The notes below the pieces were generated by a model that was given only the letters and a program-made list of their open reading frames with translations, ran no database searches and had not been told where the DNA came from. Source: Isoetes taiwanensis (taxonomy: Eukaryota > Streptophyta > Lycopodiopsida > Isoetales > Isoetaceae). From it: a stretch of 64,000 nucleotides of DNA. Shown piece by piece: positions 11,303 to 21,910 of this stretch. The stretch spans positions 10,116,526 to 10,180,525 of the forward strand of contig JAJEKV010000030.1 in NCBI GenBank assembly GCA_021234155.1. The letters are read 5' to 3'. Each line of letters starts with the position of its first letter. Within the stretch, counting starts at the first letter, position 1. The translations under genes were made by a program, and so were the position numbers.

Positions 11303-12646
11303 TTATTTAGATAGTTTTATAGACCCTAAATAATACTTTAGGCATGATGTAGCATGCTTATGCCCTTGCACATAATCCTTCGGTAGAACTATTGACATAT
11401 ATCTATTGCAATGCATTACCACACGAGCCTCACCATTGGACGAACCTAAAAAGAACATTCTTAGCTTATTTATGTGACTTCTCCATTCCCTGCACATTCC
11501 ATATTCCCAAACTCCCATAATCTTTGGCAAACCAAAAGCCATGGGCATGAAGTATATGAATGTAATGTGTAACATTACATTCTCTCCATGTTTGTATAAA
11601 CGACTTCATAGATTCACTTACTGTTGTTTTGAATTTATCTTTCCACCCACCATTTCCTTCTCTCGGCCATCAAATTACCTGCACTCACCGGGATTCTCCT
11701 ATGCTTTAATTTTCTTAGTTTTTCCCTCCCACATGAAGTGTGGTCATCTTCTTTGCCAAAGCAAGTCTTTTTGTAATTCCCTTGCCACTTTCTAGATGGC
11801 AATGATCCATTCTTATATAATTTGGTACAAGGCAGAAAATTTTTGCTTTCACTCATCCAGATGGCTTATAAGGAACTTTGTTTCCCTTTTTATGATCTTG
11901 AAGGATTTTATAATCACCACCATGAAGATCAAGATTAGAAAGTATGTTCTCAATATCTTTCATACACTTTTCTCTCGGGTGATTGAGGTAAGCAAAAAAG
12001 AATGCACATGTACACCATCTTATCCACTATTCTTAAAAAGCATCAAGAATGGATACATGTACTCTCTTCACATGAATTGCAAGGATAGGGATCAAAGTCT
12101 CGTCTTCCTTTTCACACTTAGTTCAAGATCCCGTCACATTCAAGAGTACTTTTTCCCTTTCCCCTTATCATCTACTCTAGCATACAAACAATAAGGGCAT
12201 GCGTGGATAGTCTTACTAAAACCATGTCTCATGTTGTATATGCATTTGATGGTCTTTGGATCAACAGCCAAATGTTATTCAACCTTGTAATTGCTATAGC
12301 CGTAAACATGAAGCTTCTCTTGAACTCCATCCAAAAGAATCACGTATGAATAGGTGTCTACTGAAAGATCCACTGAAGAATACCATGATCAAGCAGATGA
12401 AAGATCCCTAATTACTAAATATGGTCCTCTAACTGAACAGAGAACTTGCCCTCCTTATTATCGGAATTTTATAATTCCTTGTTCATTAATGTCAAAGATC
12501 ACCCCATCTCGGCCCAACTTTATTAGCAATTTGAGTTTCCCAAGACATTCTTCCACTTTCATGTCATAGAAATGAACTAACATAAGAAGCATTTTAGAGA
12601 GAAGAAGTTTGATTGAGAGCCATACCCTTCTTCTTACATTTCTCAA
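11303..12646 (-). pseudogene. Unclassified transposase-like relic
   Basis: Read on the minus strand with frameshifts, this gives a run of connected pieces. The first are DGVIFDINEQGIIKF, HLAVDPKTIKCIYN, a HACPYC motif and WRECNVTHYIHILHAH. The last is GSLGIWNVQGMEKSHK. The final pair (a tyr-hyd-his helix followed by GSLG...QG.EK.HK) is a pattern I associate with large eukaryotic DNA-transposon proteins of uncertain class. I cannot name the family. Stops occur every 20-80 codons, so this is a relic. No terminal repeats were found. Confidence 0.35.
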
Positions 12647-12649
12647 GAT

Positions 12650-13690
12650 GATTCTAGGCTAACAAATGTGTTGATTTGGTACATTTCTCTCAAATGCTCA
12701 TTTACTTGTGCATTTCTTTTTGTTCTGCAGATGCTTGATATAACCGAAGTCTTGGCAAGATGACCTTCAGAATACCTCACCTCCATAAGCCACCTTTGAT
12801 TGGAAGCTTGCGTGCCATCTACATTCTTAGACTTGTTGGTAAGAAATAGTTACACTATTGGAGGTGACTACAAGTGTGCTACCATATTACAATGCACTCC
12901 ACGTAATTGAGTGTACATTGTTCTCAAATGCACATCGTAATTACTAGTAATATTATTGCAATATCCAAGTTCGACCTTCATTATCCTTACAGAAAAGTGA
13001 AAAGCCCTAATGCGTAATGAAATTGAGGAGGTCTTCTCGTGAATGTAACAATATGAGAAGCTTATAGGAACATAAAGGCATCATAGAAACATGATTGTAC
13101 AACCAACTTAAAGCCTCTTGGCACTCACAAAACCACTTTGATGTCGATATCCGAACCCCTGTGTTTTCATATATCAATCTATTTTTACCAATTTTCCAGA
13201 TAATGCTTGACAAAGAATAGAATCCTTTGTCATATGCCCCAAAATTTTATTCAATCAAGAACATGAGGAATAAGGCACATGACACGTAAGGCAACGAGCA
13301 TTACCGACACAAGTTAGATTTTTTTTTTTTTTTTAAATAATTTCAAACCTGTTTTCGAGTTAGAGTGCTTTTCCTGCTCTTGCATCTTGTTTTTCACGGG
13401 TTCATACCTCTGATTTCGCATGTACGCTAAGCGTTGCATTGATCTCTGCATGCGAATAAAAAGCAGAACAACAAATGCCAAAACATGTTTGCTGGAAGGG
13501 CTTGCAAAACGGCTCAGATAACAAATTTGCCTCTTTGCAGGTAGTTGGGCCAAAACTAAGAGGAAGGCTACAGTCAGATACTGGCAAACCTTGGATAGGC
13601 TTCCATTAAGATCTGACAGCCTATAAAACTTGTTACTTGGTCGAAAGCGGTCATCAAAAGGTTCAAGTGTTGAAGATAATTTATCTAGAG
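12650..13690. other. No confident gene; possible LINE scrap and a small ORF
   Basis: On the minus strand, 13213 to 13007 reads SSIIWKIGKNRLIYEN, similar to the IlWkiWknRN block at the very end of plant LINE ORF2, so a scrap of LINE is possible. Another minus frame (13553 to 13314) has a hydrophobic stretch, AFVVLLFIRM, then a basic tail, and ends in a poly-Lys run coded by a T tract. I recognise neither as a host gene. Confidence 0.3.
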
Positions 13691-13801
13691 GTTACACATC
13701 AAAAATGATGCCCACATCCTCCTTAAAATACCCCCTTTTGGAAATGGAGAATTGAGGAGCAAAGGATAATCTTTTGTGGAGAAGGGAATTTTAGTTCTAT
13801 G

Positions 13802-14398
13802 TTAGGGGTATTGAGGGAGTAATGGGGGATTGCGATTTCGAATATGGGGATTTTTTTTAAAAAATGAAGAATGGGGGATGAGGAGAAATGGGGTAGTCAA
13901 GGGTATTAGAGGTAATGAGGGAGTAATAAGGGGATTGCAATTTAGAACATGGGGATTTCTACTAAAAAAATGAAGAATGGGGATGAGGAAAATGGGGTAG
14001 TCATGGTTAGTAGGGTTAATGAGGAGTAATGGGGGATTGCAATTTAGAGCATGGGGATTTTCCAAGAGAAATGAAAAAATGGAGGATGAGGAGAAATGGG
14101 GTAATGTGGGTATTATGGGTAAGTAAGGGAGTAATAGGGGATTGCAATCTAGAACATGGGGATTTCTACTAAAAAAATGGAGAATGGGGGATGACGAGAA
14201 ATGGGGTAGTCATGGTTAGTAGGGGTAATGAGGGAGTAATGGGGGATTGTAATTTAGAACATGGGGATGTCTACTAAAAAAATGAAGAATGGTAGATGAC
14301 CTAAAAATGGGGTAGTCAAGGTTAAAGGGGGTAATGAGGGAGTAATGGGGATTGCAATTTAGAACGAGATGAGAAGAAATGAGGTAGTAGGTTCCTAA
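13802..14398 (+). repeat. Tandem array, about 105-bp unit, six copies
   Basis: Each unit contains the sequence blocks gagggagtaatgggggatt, gcaatttagaacatggggat and aatgaagaatgggggatgag, then aaatggggtagtcatgg. Copies vary by small indels and substitutions. Reading frames across it on the minus strand (N, P and L rich) follow the repeat and are not genes. Confidence 0.85.
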
Positions 14399-14402
14399 TA
14401 AA

Positions 14403-14525
14403 GCAATGGTCAATCATGCCTTTTGTTCCCAATAAAAAGGTGTTTTATGTAAATGATTTGGCTAATATATTCACTTTGGATCTATAGAAGGGCATGCTCA
14501 ATATCTAGCTTTAATTCTAGGCTCT
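14403..14525 (+). repeat. Direct repeat of about 120 bp, second copy at 15059-15185
   Basis: Both copies run from caatggtcaatcatg or tatggtcaatcatg through ttggctaatatat and actttggatctat to gggcatgctcaatatct. They flank the non-array middle of the TIR element and are about 90% alike by eye. Confidence 0.75.
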
Positions 14526-15289
14526 TTAACGGCATGCAGTGTAGGTTAGCTTTCACTATGAATTTTCTTGAGCATTATGCTGTCCATTTAACCTCATGAA
14601 CGCATCAAAATCTGCTAGTTGGTGCATGTAGATTCCGATAAAAAATAATAGTTTTCGTTTGGCATTTGTTTCTCCACTAGCAAGATCATTTAAGAATCTG
14701 TACTAAATTTTGTTTGACCTTTTGCAGCTTTGGTGGATCACAGACCTGCATTTCTGAAGAGCAACATTTCATCGTTAGCGGTATCTTATTCTTTATCTCA
14801 CATTGTTTTCGTGCCCAAAGCATGAAACTGGATTTGCTTATTGTGGAATGTCCATGCACTTGAACCGCGTAAATGTCATTTGGGTAGCAAGATTTGTGAA
14901 TGATCAATAATTAGAAGCCTATATGGTCTGTACTCTAGGTTGTTATCATCACTAGATCCATGTTTGAAGTGATAATTGGAGTTGGTTAATTGTTTGAAGT
15001 GATATAATGCATGGCTTTGTTGTTCCATGCGCTGGACAATCTACCTTACATCACTTAAGCTATGGTCAATCATGCAGCTTTTGTTCCCAATAAAGCATGT
15101 TTTATGTAACAATTTGGCTAATATATCCACTTTGGATCTATTAGAAGGGCATGCTCAATATCTAACTTTAATTATTGGCTTACGTTGTTTGTGTACCCAT
15201 CTAATCTTACAGCATGGTATAGAGCTAATTTTACAAGTTATAGACATTAACATGCCATGATAAGAGGATATTAGCCTATAAAATATAAA

Positions 15290-15805
15290 GGGGGAGTTGC
15301 AGAAATAGGGAACAGGGTAAAACATTGCAAATGGAAATGGGGGATTGTTGCATATGGAAACGGGGAACATATTGCATTGCATGTAGAAACAGAGTACAAC
15401 TGAAAGAATTTTTGATAGGAGGATATATATCACAAAGGGGGGATTGTTGTCATATTGGGGTATGAACATTGATTGTTTTAACGGGGTACGCACATATGGA
15501 ATGGGGTACAAATGAAGAAATTTTCGAGTAAGGGGATATCAAACTACAAAATCACAAAAGGGGGATTGTTGAGAAAAGGGGTATGAATAGTGGTTGCAAG
15601 AAATGGGGTACGAATATTGTATATGTAGAAATGGGGTACAAATGAAGAAAGTTTCGAGTAAGGGGATATGAAACTACAAAATCACAAAAGGGGGATTGTT
15701 GAGGAAAGGGGTATGAATATTAGTTGCAAGAAATGGGGTATGAACATTACATATGGCAATAGGGGATATAAAAAAAACTTCAAAATAAGAGGATACTAAT
15801 CTACA
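15290..15805 (+). repeat. Second tandem array, about 130-bp unit, four copies
   Basis: The repeated blocks are aaggggatatgaaactacaa, aatcacaaaagggggattgt, tgaggaaaggggtatgaata and gaaatggggtacaaatgaag. The third and fourth units are very similar, and the first is more diverged. The unit is unrelated in sequence to the 13.8-kb array, although both are G-rich on the plus strand. Confidence 0.8.
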
Positions 15806-15932
15806 AAATCACAAAGGGGAATGGGCCCAAACACCCGTTTCAAAATCATTGCTATTCCACTAAAAAGGGTATTTTGAGAGGGTTTTACGGGATTTTAAGG
15901 CGGATGTGGGCATCGCTTTTGATGTGTTAGGG

Positions 15933-17038
15933 TTTTACGCTTTAGCCAAAAACTTTTTGATGCCCTTGGCAAGATTCTATTCAGAGAATTTAGATCATTC
16001 AAGAGAAACAAAAGATACTAACCTATATATGGACTTAAATTGCCGTGGGGGTATTCCAGCCCAAGACTCTAAAGCCGCTTTACGTAAACCTTGCAATCCC
16101 GAGAATTCTAAGCTTTAAGTATTGGGGTTTGAATAAAGCATCCGAGAGGCCAATTCGGTGAGTTGTGGGACTCAACACCGCTATATGTCCCCCTTTATCA
16201 TTTCCAGCTTCAAAGAATGGATGTGTTGTCCAGTAGTGCAAAACCAATCCGTGAGGCTTGTTGCTTTGTTATCCGAGAGTTTGTTGCTCCAAATTTCAGA
16301 CATGTAAATTGTAAAAGCTAAGAACAATTTCTATATTTAGCAAGGTTTAGACACTTTTATGCTAGAAAGTTGAAGAATGCGGTTCTAAACTACTGCAAAA
16401 ACTGTCAATTTCTCCAAGATTTGTACAATTATACCAACATATGGGTGAGTCCAGTGGTCACAAAATTTCATAAAACATTAAGAATCAAGTGAAGACTCAA
16501 AAAGTGGTGGTAGATTATAAAATTAAAATTTCATTTGTGAGATCTATGGGTTTAAGTGGCAGGGGTATGATGGACCATTCCTAGTCCGCAGAACCAAAAT
16601 GGTCCTCAAGACAACTTTAGAATTAAAAAAAAAAAGGTTCATGGCAAAAAAGAGATTGAACATGGAGACCATTAAAGTGAAATGTGGAAGAAGAATAGAT
16701 TCCGCCAGTTATAAAGAGTTGATCATCATCTGCTATATTTTGAAGTCAATAAGAAATCAAAACAATGATGGTAAGAAAATGCCTATGCCATCAAATTCCT
16801 GTCATTCATTATTATCTTGCCATAGATGGAGGTTATAACTTCCCAAGATTTCACCATTGGTGGGATCGAGAATGTTAAGAATGTAAAGAAAGCATCAAAG
16901 AGGAGCTTATGAGTGCGATACTTTGCCCAAAAAACAAGATAAAACATCATCCATTTAAGATCAATATTTTATACATGAACGTGTGCCTTATTAGGCAAGA
17001 ATACCATATTAGACAAAGGGGAAAAGGCAAAGGTGCAA
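15933..17038. other. No recognised gene
   Basis: Short open frames only (70 and 79 codons on the plus strand), neither with a recognisable domain. The region next to 17 kb could include the 3' non-coding end of the Copia fragment. Confidence 0.4.
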
Positions 17039-18400
17039 TTATACTTTGATTATGAGTAAAGTAGGCCCCACCTGAATTTGATGTACCATCAACCGCCAGA
17101 ACTGCACCAATTCTCTATTGGCAATAGATGCAACAACATACCTTGCCTTTGTAGTGGAGACAGAAACACATCTTTGCTTTTTGCTTAACCAAGAAATTAA
17201 AGATTTCCCAACAAAAAAACAACTCCCACTAGTAGAACGAAAAGTGTCAGGACAATCACCCCAATTAGCATCTCTATAGCCTATAAAAGTCAACACATCA
17301 ACATCATTCTGCTTTGTGTACAATAGGCCACAAGTGGAAGTGCCTTTCAAGTATCTCAAAACCCTTTTAGTAGCAGCCCAATGAACTTGTCCAGGATTAG
17401 TCATGAATTGACCAAGAGTATTAGCAAAGATAACTAATATCGTATGCACCATCTCAAAGGTCAGAGACAATAGAACTTTCACTTTATGTAAATATGGTAA
17501 ATCATTGCAAACAAATATCGTATCATCGACATATAGGACAATGAAAATATAAAAGGACCCTTCTTACTTGAAATAAATGTTTAAATCAACCACACTAGGA
17601 AGGAATCCAGCAGAAAAGCAAAAAGTGTTAATCTTTATGAACCATGATCGGGAAGCTTGCCTCAAATCATAAAGTGCTTTTCTCAATCACACACCAAGTG
17701 TTCTTGTCCAGATACAATGAACCCAGCAGGTTGTACCATGTAAATCTCTTCACTTAAATCCCCATCCAAAAAGGCCGTCTTTACATCCATTTGATATGTA
17801 TGAAGATCATGCTGCACTGCAAATGCTAACAACACTCGCAAACTTGTAAGACGTACAACTAGGAAAAGAGTTTCCTCATAATCTACACGTGCAACTTGTG
17901 AAAAACATTTGACAACAAGGCGACCTTTAAATTTATCAAAAGAACCATCAGCTTTAACCTTGGTCTTAAAAAGCCACTTACATTGAATAAGCTTTCGTTC
18001 TGCAGGTAATTCCACAAGTTTCCATGTACCTTTATTGATCAAGGATTTATATTCAGCCTTCATAGCCATTCTCCAAGATTTTGCTTGATTTGAGATTAGA
18101 GCATCAGTAACAGAAATTGGATCAGCAGTCATAGCCAAAGCATAATGATAGTCTAAGATCCGTTGTGTCAGCTTCCAAGCTCGACATGCAATATCATCAT
18201 CATGAGCAACCTCATGAACAACTTCATCATCATGAGCACCCTTATGAATAACTTCATCAAGACCACCATGATCTTCCTCATCATCATAATCATCATTAGC
18301 AAAATTATGAGCAAAGTCATGGACATCAAGAGCCTCCTAGAGCAAAGATATCAAAAATCACGCCTTTATCCCGAAAAGTCCACGATATCCCGTTTCTAGA
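17039..18400 (-). pseudogene. Ty1/Copia pol fragment: RVT_2 and RNase H
   Basis: This is part of a Copia polyprotein. From the high end, a His/Asp-rich segment leads into ADPISVTDAL, SWRMAMKAEYKSLINKGTWK and ELPAERKLIQCKWLFKTKVK, the start of the RVT_2 domain. TYQMDVKTAFLDGDLSEEIY holds the catalytic Asp of motif A. LYDLRQASRSWF and LYVDDTIFV (the YVDD site) follow in another frame. Then the sequence jumps to MTNPGQVHWAATKRVLRYLK, the RNase H linker, then DANWGDCPDTFRSTSG and SWLSKKQRCVSVSTTKARYV. The part between YVDD and the RNase H linker is shortened by an internal deletion. No gag, integrase or LTRs were identified, so it is a fragment. Confidence 0.85.
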
Positions 18401-18501
18401 GCAAAGAATAGATCGTCACCAGGGGCCTTTGTTTCTTTATAAATCTTATGAAATGAAATCTTTATTTTTACGTCTATGAGACCATCAGACCTAGAAAACG
18501 T

Positions 18502-18893
18502 TCATTTTACATATTCAACATCATATATAATATCATCTAATATGTCTTCGGGTAAGAACATATTAGTGCTCTCCTCCTCATACTCAAACTCACTAGCTCC
18601 TACCAATGATTTTATGTTTTGAATATTGATGTCTCTAGTTTGCATAACTTCTACTAGAAACCGTCCGATTGTAGCTGGAGATAAGTCAAAGAAGCCCACT
18701 AAACATGTATACCAAACTTCGTGCATATGTACTGATATGCCAGGCATCTTCAAATTACATGTACCTCATCCTCCACTTCAGATGATCCACACACTTTACA
18801 ATATCTCAATGTATGTGGTATTCTTGCCCAACGTCCAATCTCTACCCCCAAGTGATGTGAGCTGAGCCTCATCCTGCTTATCATATGTCTAAG
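18502..18893 (-). pseudogene. LINE (family A-like) C-terminal zinc-binding tail
   Basis: The minus strand reads RLSSHHLGVEIGRWARIPHT, then CKVCGSSEVEDEVH. This fits the ending of many LINE ORF2 proteins: LxxHxLxiExGRWxxxPxxxRxCxxCxxxxvEDExH. A frame continues below 18753 without a recognised domain. It is separate from the copy starting at 19.1 kb, which has its own GRW...EDE block, so two LINE ends lie side by side. Confidence 0.6.
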
Positions 18894-18900
18894 CTTTACT

Positions 18901-19036
<136 letters not shown>

Positions 19037-19099
19037 GAATAGAAATTTTTAACGCCCACTGAGACCAATAGGTCATGGGACCCATATTAATGGCCTAGT

Positions 19100-20790
19100 A
19101 CAATCATTACTACTAGGATTAAAAACCCCTATCTCGAAGGTTTTCAAGGGAAATACCTTTGCAAAGAATGATGATACTAGACAAGCAGAGATAATGACTA
19201 CCGAGGGCTCAAGAATTGCGCACGCTTATCTAGAACCTCAAGTATGTATAATGCCAAGTCATGCACGATGGTGCTCGAGAAGTTGTGGAAGCGTGGAATG
19301 GAATGCTAAGGTCAAAAAAATGATTCCTGACTATCTCAAAAGGTGCAACTCGTAAGAGTATGGCTTTCATCTTCAATAACCCAGAACTAGCAACAGGCAC
19401 ATAGTCTCGCTTCTCGCGGCAATTGCGTCCGCTCCCATCTACCCGCTCTTCAACCGTAGCCCTGTGGGAGCCCGTGGCGAATTGATGCAATAGCTACAAG
19501 CTTGTTCCCTGACAATGAAGCAAAATAAGCTTGGGGCCCCTGGTGCCAAGGTGGGATTTATGTGCGCATGATAATGACCCGCCACTTGGGCCAAAGTAAG
19601 CTGCGGCCCCATATCTTTTTTGAGAGAAACGACCATTGAGATATTGTTGCAAAAGCTCGGGATCGAACCGGCAAGCATCGTGCAAGGTTTCGTTGCATAG
19701 CCCAACGGGCAAACCATGTAGTGCAATGCTCTTTCCAACATCGCTTCAAACGCCGAGGAGATTCAAACGTGGCAAGTGCAAGAACATGATACCTAACATC
19801 ATCCATGTGGTGCACCTTGCGATATAGTGGAGATGGCTTTCATGGCGTAATGTTGAAGAGGCCAAAAACCTCGCTCTCTTGTAAAAGAATAGCATAGGGC
19901 ACCGTTGTTTTAACTCCAAGGTCAGAAGTGAGAAAGGACTTTGCACCCACTCCAAGCTCTCCCAAGCACTAGCACTAATGGCAGGCCCCCCACACTTCGT
20001 AACCATACAAGAAAAACAGTTCTACCAAAGCCCAAACAAGTGAGCTTTCAGGTGGCCAATCATGAATTTCTCACAAAAACAATTGTTTTGCATTGTGTAG
20101 AGTGCTCTCCATCCAGCCAGCCCACCGGCTTTGGTAATACATAGTTCCCAAAGTGTGTTCTTACAGAATTCTACACCAAGATACTTGTAGCTATCTACAA
20201 CTTCAACTTTCAGCGGCTATCATAGTGCATAGTAGGAACATTGTGACGAGAAGATTGAACTACCAAAAGCTTGGTCTTTGGAGATTAACACGCTGCACTG
20301 TGTTCTCACAAAAACTGCAGCAGAGCATGTAAATGTTGCGCTGATACTAGCGGCGGATAAAAGGTGGTGAAACATCATCAACATATATAAGTTGCCTAAT
20401 GATATAGTGTGCCAAATGTGGACCTCCACCGCCATGATTATCAAGCCATTCTTCCAATTGATCAATGTACAAGCCAAAGAGTGTAGGAGATAAAGGGCAA
20501 CCCCGATTTAACTCCAATATTGGTAGTGATTTGAGTAACCGATCTTTGGAAATGTAGCAAAACCCTTTCATAGAGCCGATAAACTGCATTTTGAAGATCT
20601 TGTGGAACCCAAAGTGCCCTGCAAGCGCGCCAAAGAAGCTCGCGATGGTACTGTATCAAAAGCAGAAGTAAAATCCACAAAGCATATATAGAGGTCTTGT
20701 TTCAAACTTTGACTATGTTCAATAAGCATGCGCAATGTGAATTCGGGCAAAAGGTAATACAAAGGTAACAGCTCTCTTAATGTAGCTCAG
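19100..20790 (-). pseudogene. LINE (family A) copy 2: reverse transcriptase to C-terminus
   Basis: Reading down the minus strand, LLPEFTLRMLIEHSQSLKQD and CFVDFTSAFDTVPSR give motif A of a LINE reverse transcriptase. CPLSPTLFGLYIDQLEEWL is motif B, and IYVDDV is the catalytic site, with VDD rather than ADD. Further down are fragments of thumb and C-terminus, including YEVWGA and a GRWERTQLPREARLC...EDESH zinc-binding block near 19380-19430. The pieces switch frame repeatedly and contain stops. The motif B block closely matches the family A copies at about 1.1 and 39.6 kb. The 5' part (endonuclease) is missing. Confidence 0.8.
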
Positions 20791-21366
20791 ATGCGTGCGA
20801 TCTAAGGCTTGCTGGAAAGGCCTCAAAGTCTACTTTACATGGCAACAATTATCAGCGGAAAAGGATAAGTACTTTTTGAGTTATTTAAGTTTTAATGACT
20901 AACCCTATTTTAAGACTGTAGGAGAAAAGAAAAGAAAAGATAGAAAGTGGTATTCACATTGAATTTTCAGTTCTCTGTTGATGATAAACTATACATTCTT
21001 GATGGATGATCATTGTTAGAATTTGAAGTTGCAAAAGGATCATCAGAAATAGAACAAACGAGTCTCTGCGACATGCTTTGTTTTATTTATAATCTAAAAC
21101 CTTTGTTTTCCTCTGATTTGGCCATACATATTCCTAGAGATGTAGCATACAATTTTTGAATATGTCATATGTTTAATAGATGTTGGCTTGCAGTGAAAGA
21201 TTCCTATCACATTGATTAATACTGCATATGACATGATTGTTGAGGATAAAAACTAAACATATTGATATTATATGACCTTAAGAATGTCAGACGTAATTCA
21301 TAATTTTGAAAGCTACTACGAATATTTTGATTATTGAGCGTGATAAAACTATTTACATGATTGGCC
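20791..21366. other. No recognised gene
   Basis: AT-rich sequence with a short AAAAG run around 20930. No coding signal was recognised. Confidence 0.5.
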
Positions 21367-21655
21367 CAGATGGAAATGCATGGGTTCTTCTTGAAATCAT
21401 GCATGCAGACTAGATGGAAAGGTATGGGTTCTTCTTGAAGTCATGCATGCAAATTGATATGTTTGCTAACTATGATAGAATTCAAAATCATAGAAAGAAA
21501 AGTCATGTGATTACTTGCAAAGAAAAGCCTTGGAATCATGCATACAGACCAGATGGAAAGGTATGGTTTCTCCTTGGAGTCATGCATGCAAATTGATATG
21601 TTTTGCTAAAGTATATGATTGAATTCAAAACCATGGAAAGAAAAGCCATGTGATT
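21367..21655 (+). repeat. Imperfect tandem repeat, period about 139 bp
   Basis: Two long units begin at about 21413 and 21551 with agatggaaaggtatgg, continue with a cttgaagtcatgcatgcaaa block and gatatgtttgctaa, and end in aagaaaagtcatgtgatt. A partial unit precedes them at 21367. Confidence 0.8.
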
Positions 21656-21779
21656 TATTGAGAACCATGAGGTTAAATTGAAACATCATGGACAAGCCAT
21701 GTGATTTATCAAACCCATGTTCTAATACAAATTTATTTATGAAAGCAATGGAGCGACATTCCCCATATGCTAATACAAG

Positions 21780-21910
21780 TAGAGAGAGGGAGAGGGAGAG
21801 GGAGAGGGAGAGGGAGAGGGAGAGATGTGGGCCACATGCATGATGAGAGGCGAATAGACACTCTCCCCACTGAGAGACAATTTGCCCCTAACTATGGTTA
21901 GGGACGTTTC
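21780..21910 (-). repeat. Dispersed repeat, inverted copy 2, with (GAGGGA)n tract
   Basis: A GAGGGA hexamer array (about seven units) leads into ATGTGGGCCACATGCAT, GGGGAG and GAGACAATTTGCCCCTAAC. On the minus strand this is the same block order as the repeat at 335-480. Confidence 0.6.

Larger units (their letters stand above)
13692..15932. mobile_element. 2.2-kb element with about 40-bp terminal inverted repeats and internal tandem arrays
   Basis: The left end has ttacacatcaaaaatgatgc followed by ccacatcctccttaaaata. The right end carries the inverse, gattttaaggcggatgtggg followed by catcgcttttgatgtgtta, with about five mismatches in 39 bases. A second inverted match (AAAAGGGGGTATTTT against AAAAAGGGTATTTT) lies just inside. 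No transposase is present. The interior consists mostly of two unrelated G-rich tandem arrays and a direct repeat. I infer a non-autonomous TIR DNA element that picked up or expanded satellite-like arrays. No target duplication is clear. Confidence 0.6.

Noticed and set aside
13802-14413. N-, P- and L-rich minus-strand ORFs
   Set aside because: They follow the period of the 105-bp tandem array and are translation of repeat DNA.
13802-15805. CRISPR-like array of repeats
   Set aside because: Units are directly adjacent tandem repeats without unique spacers, and the surroundings are plant nuclear DNA.
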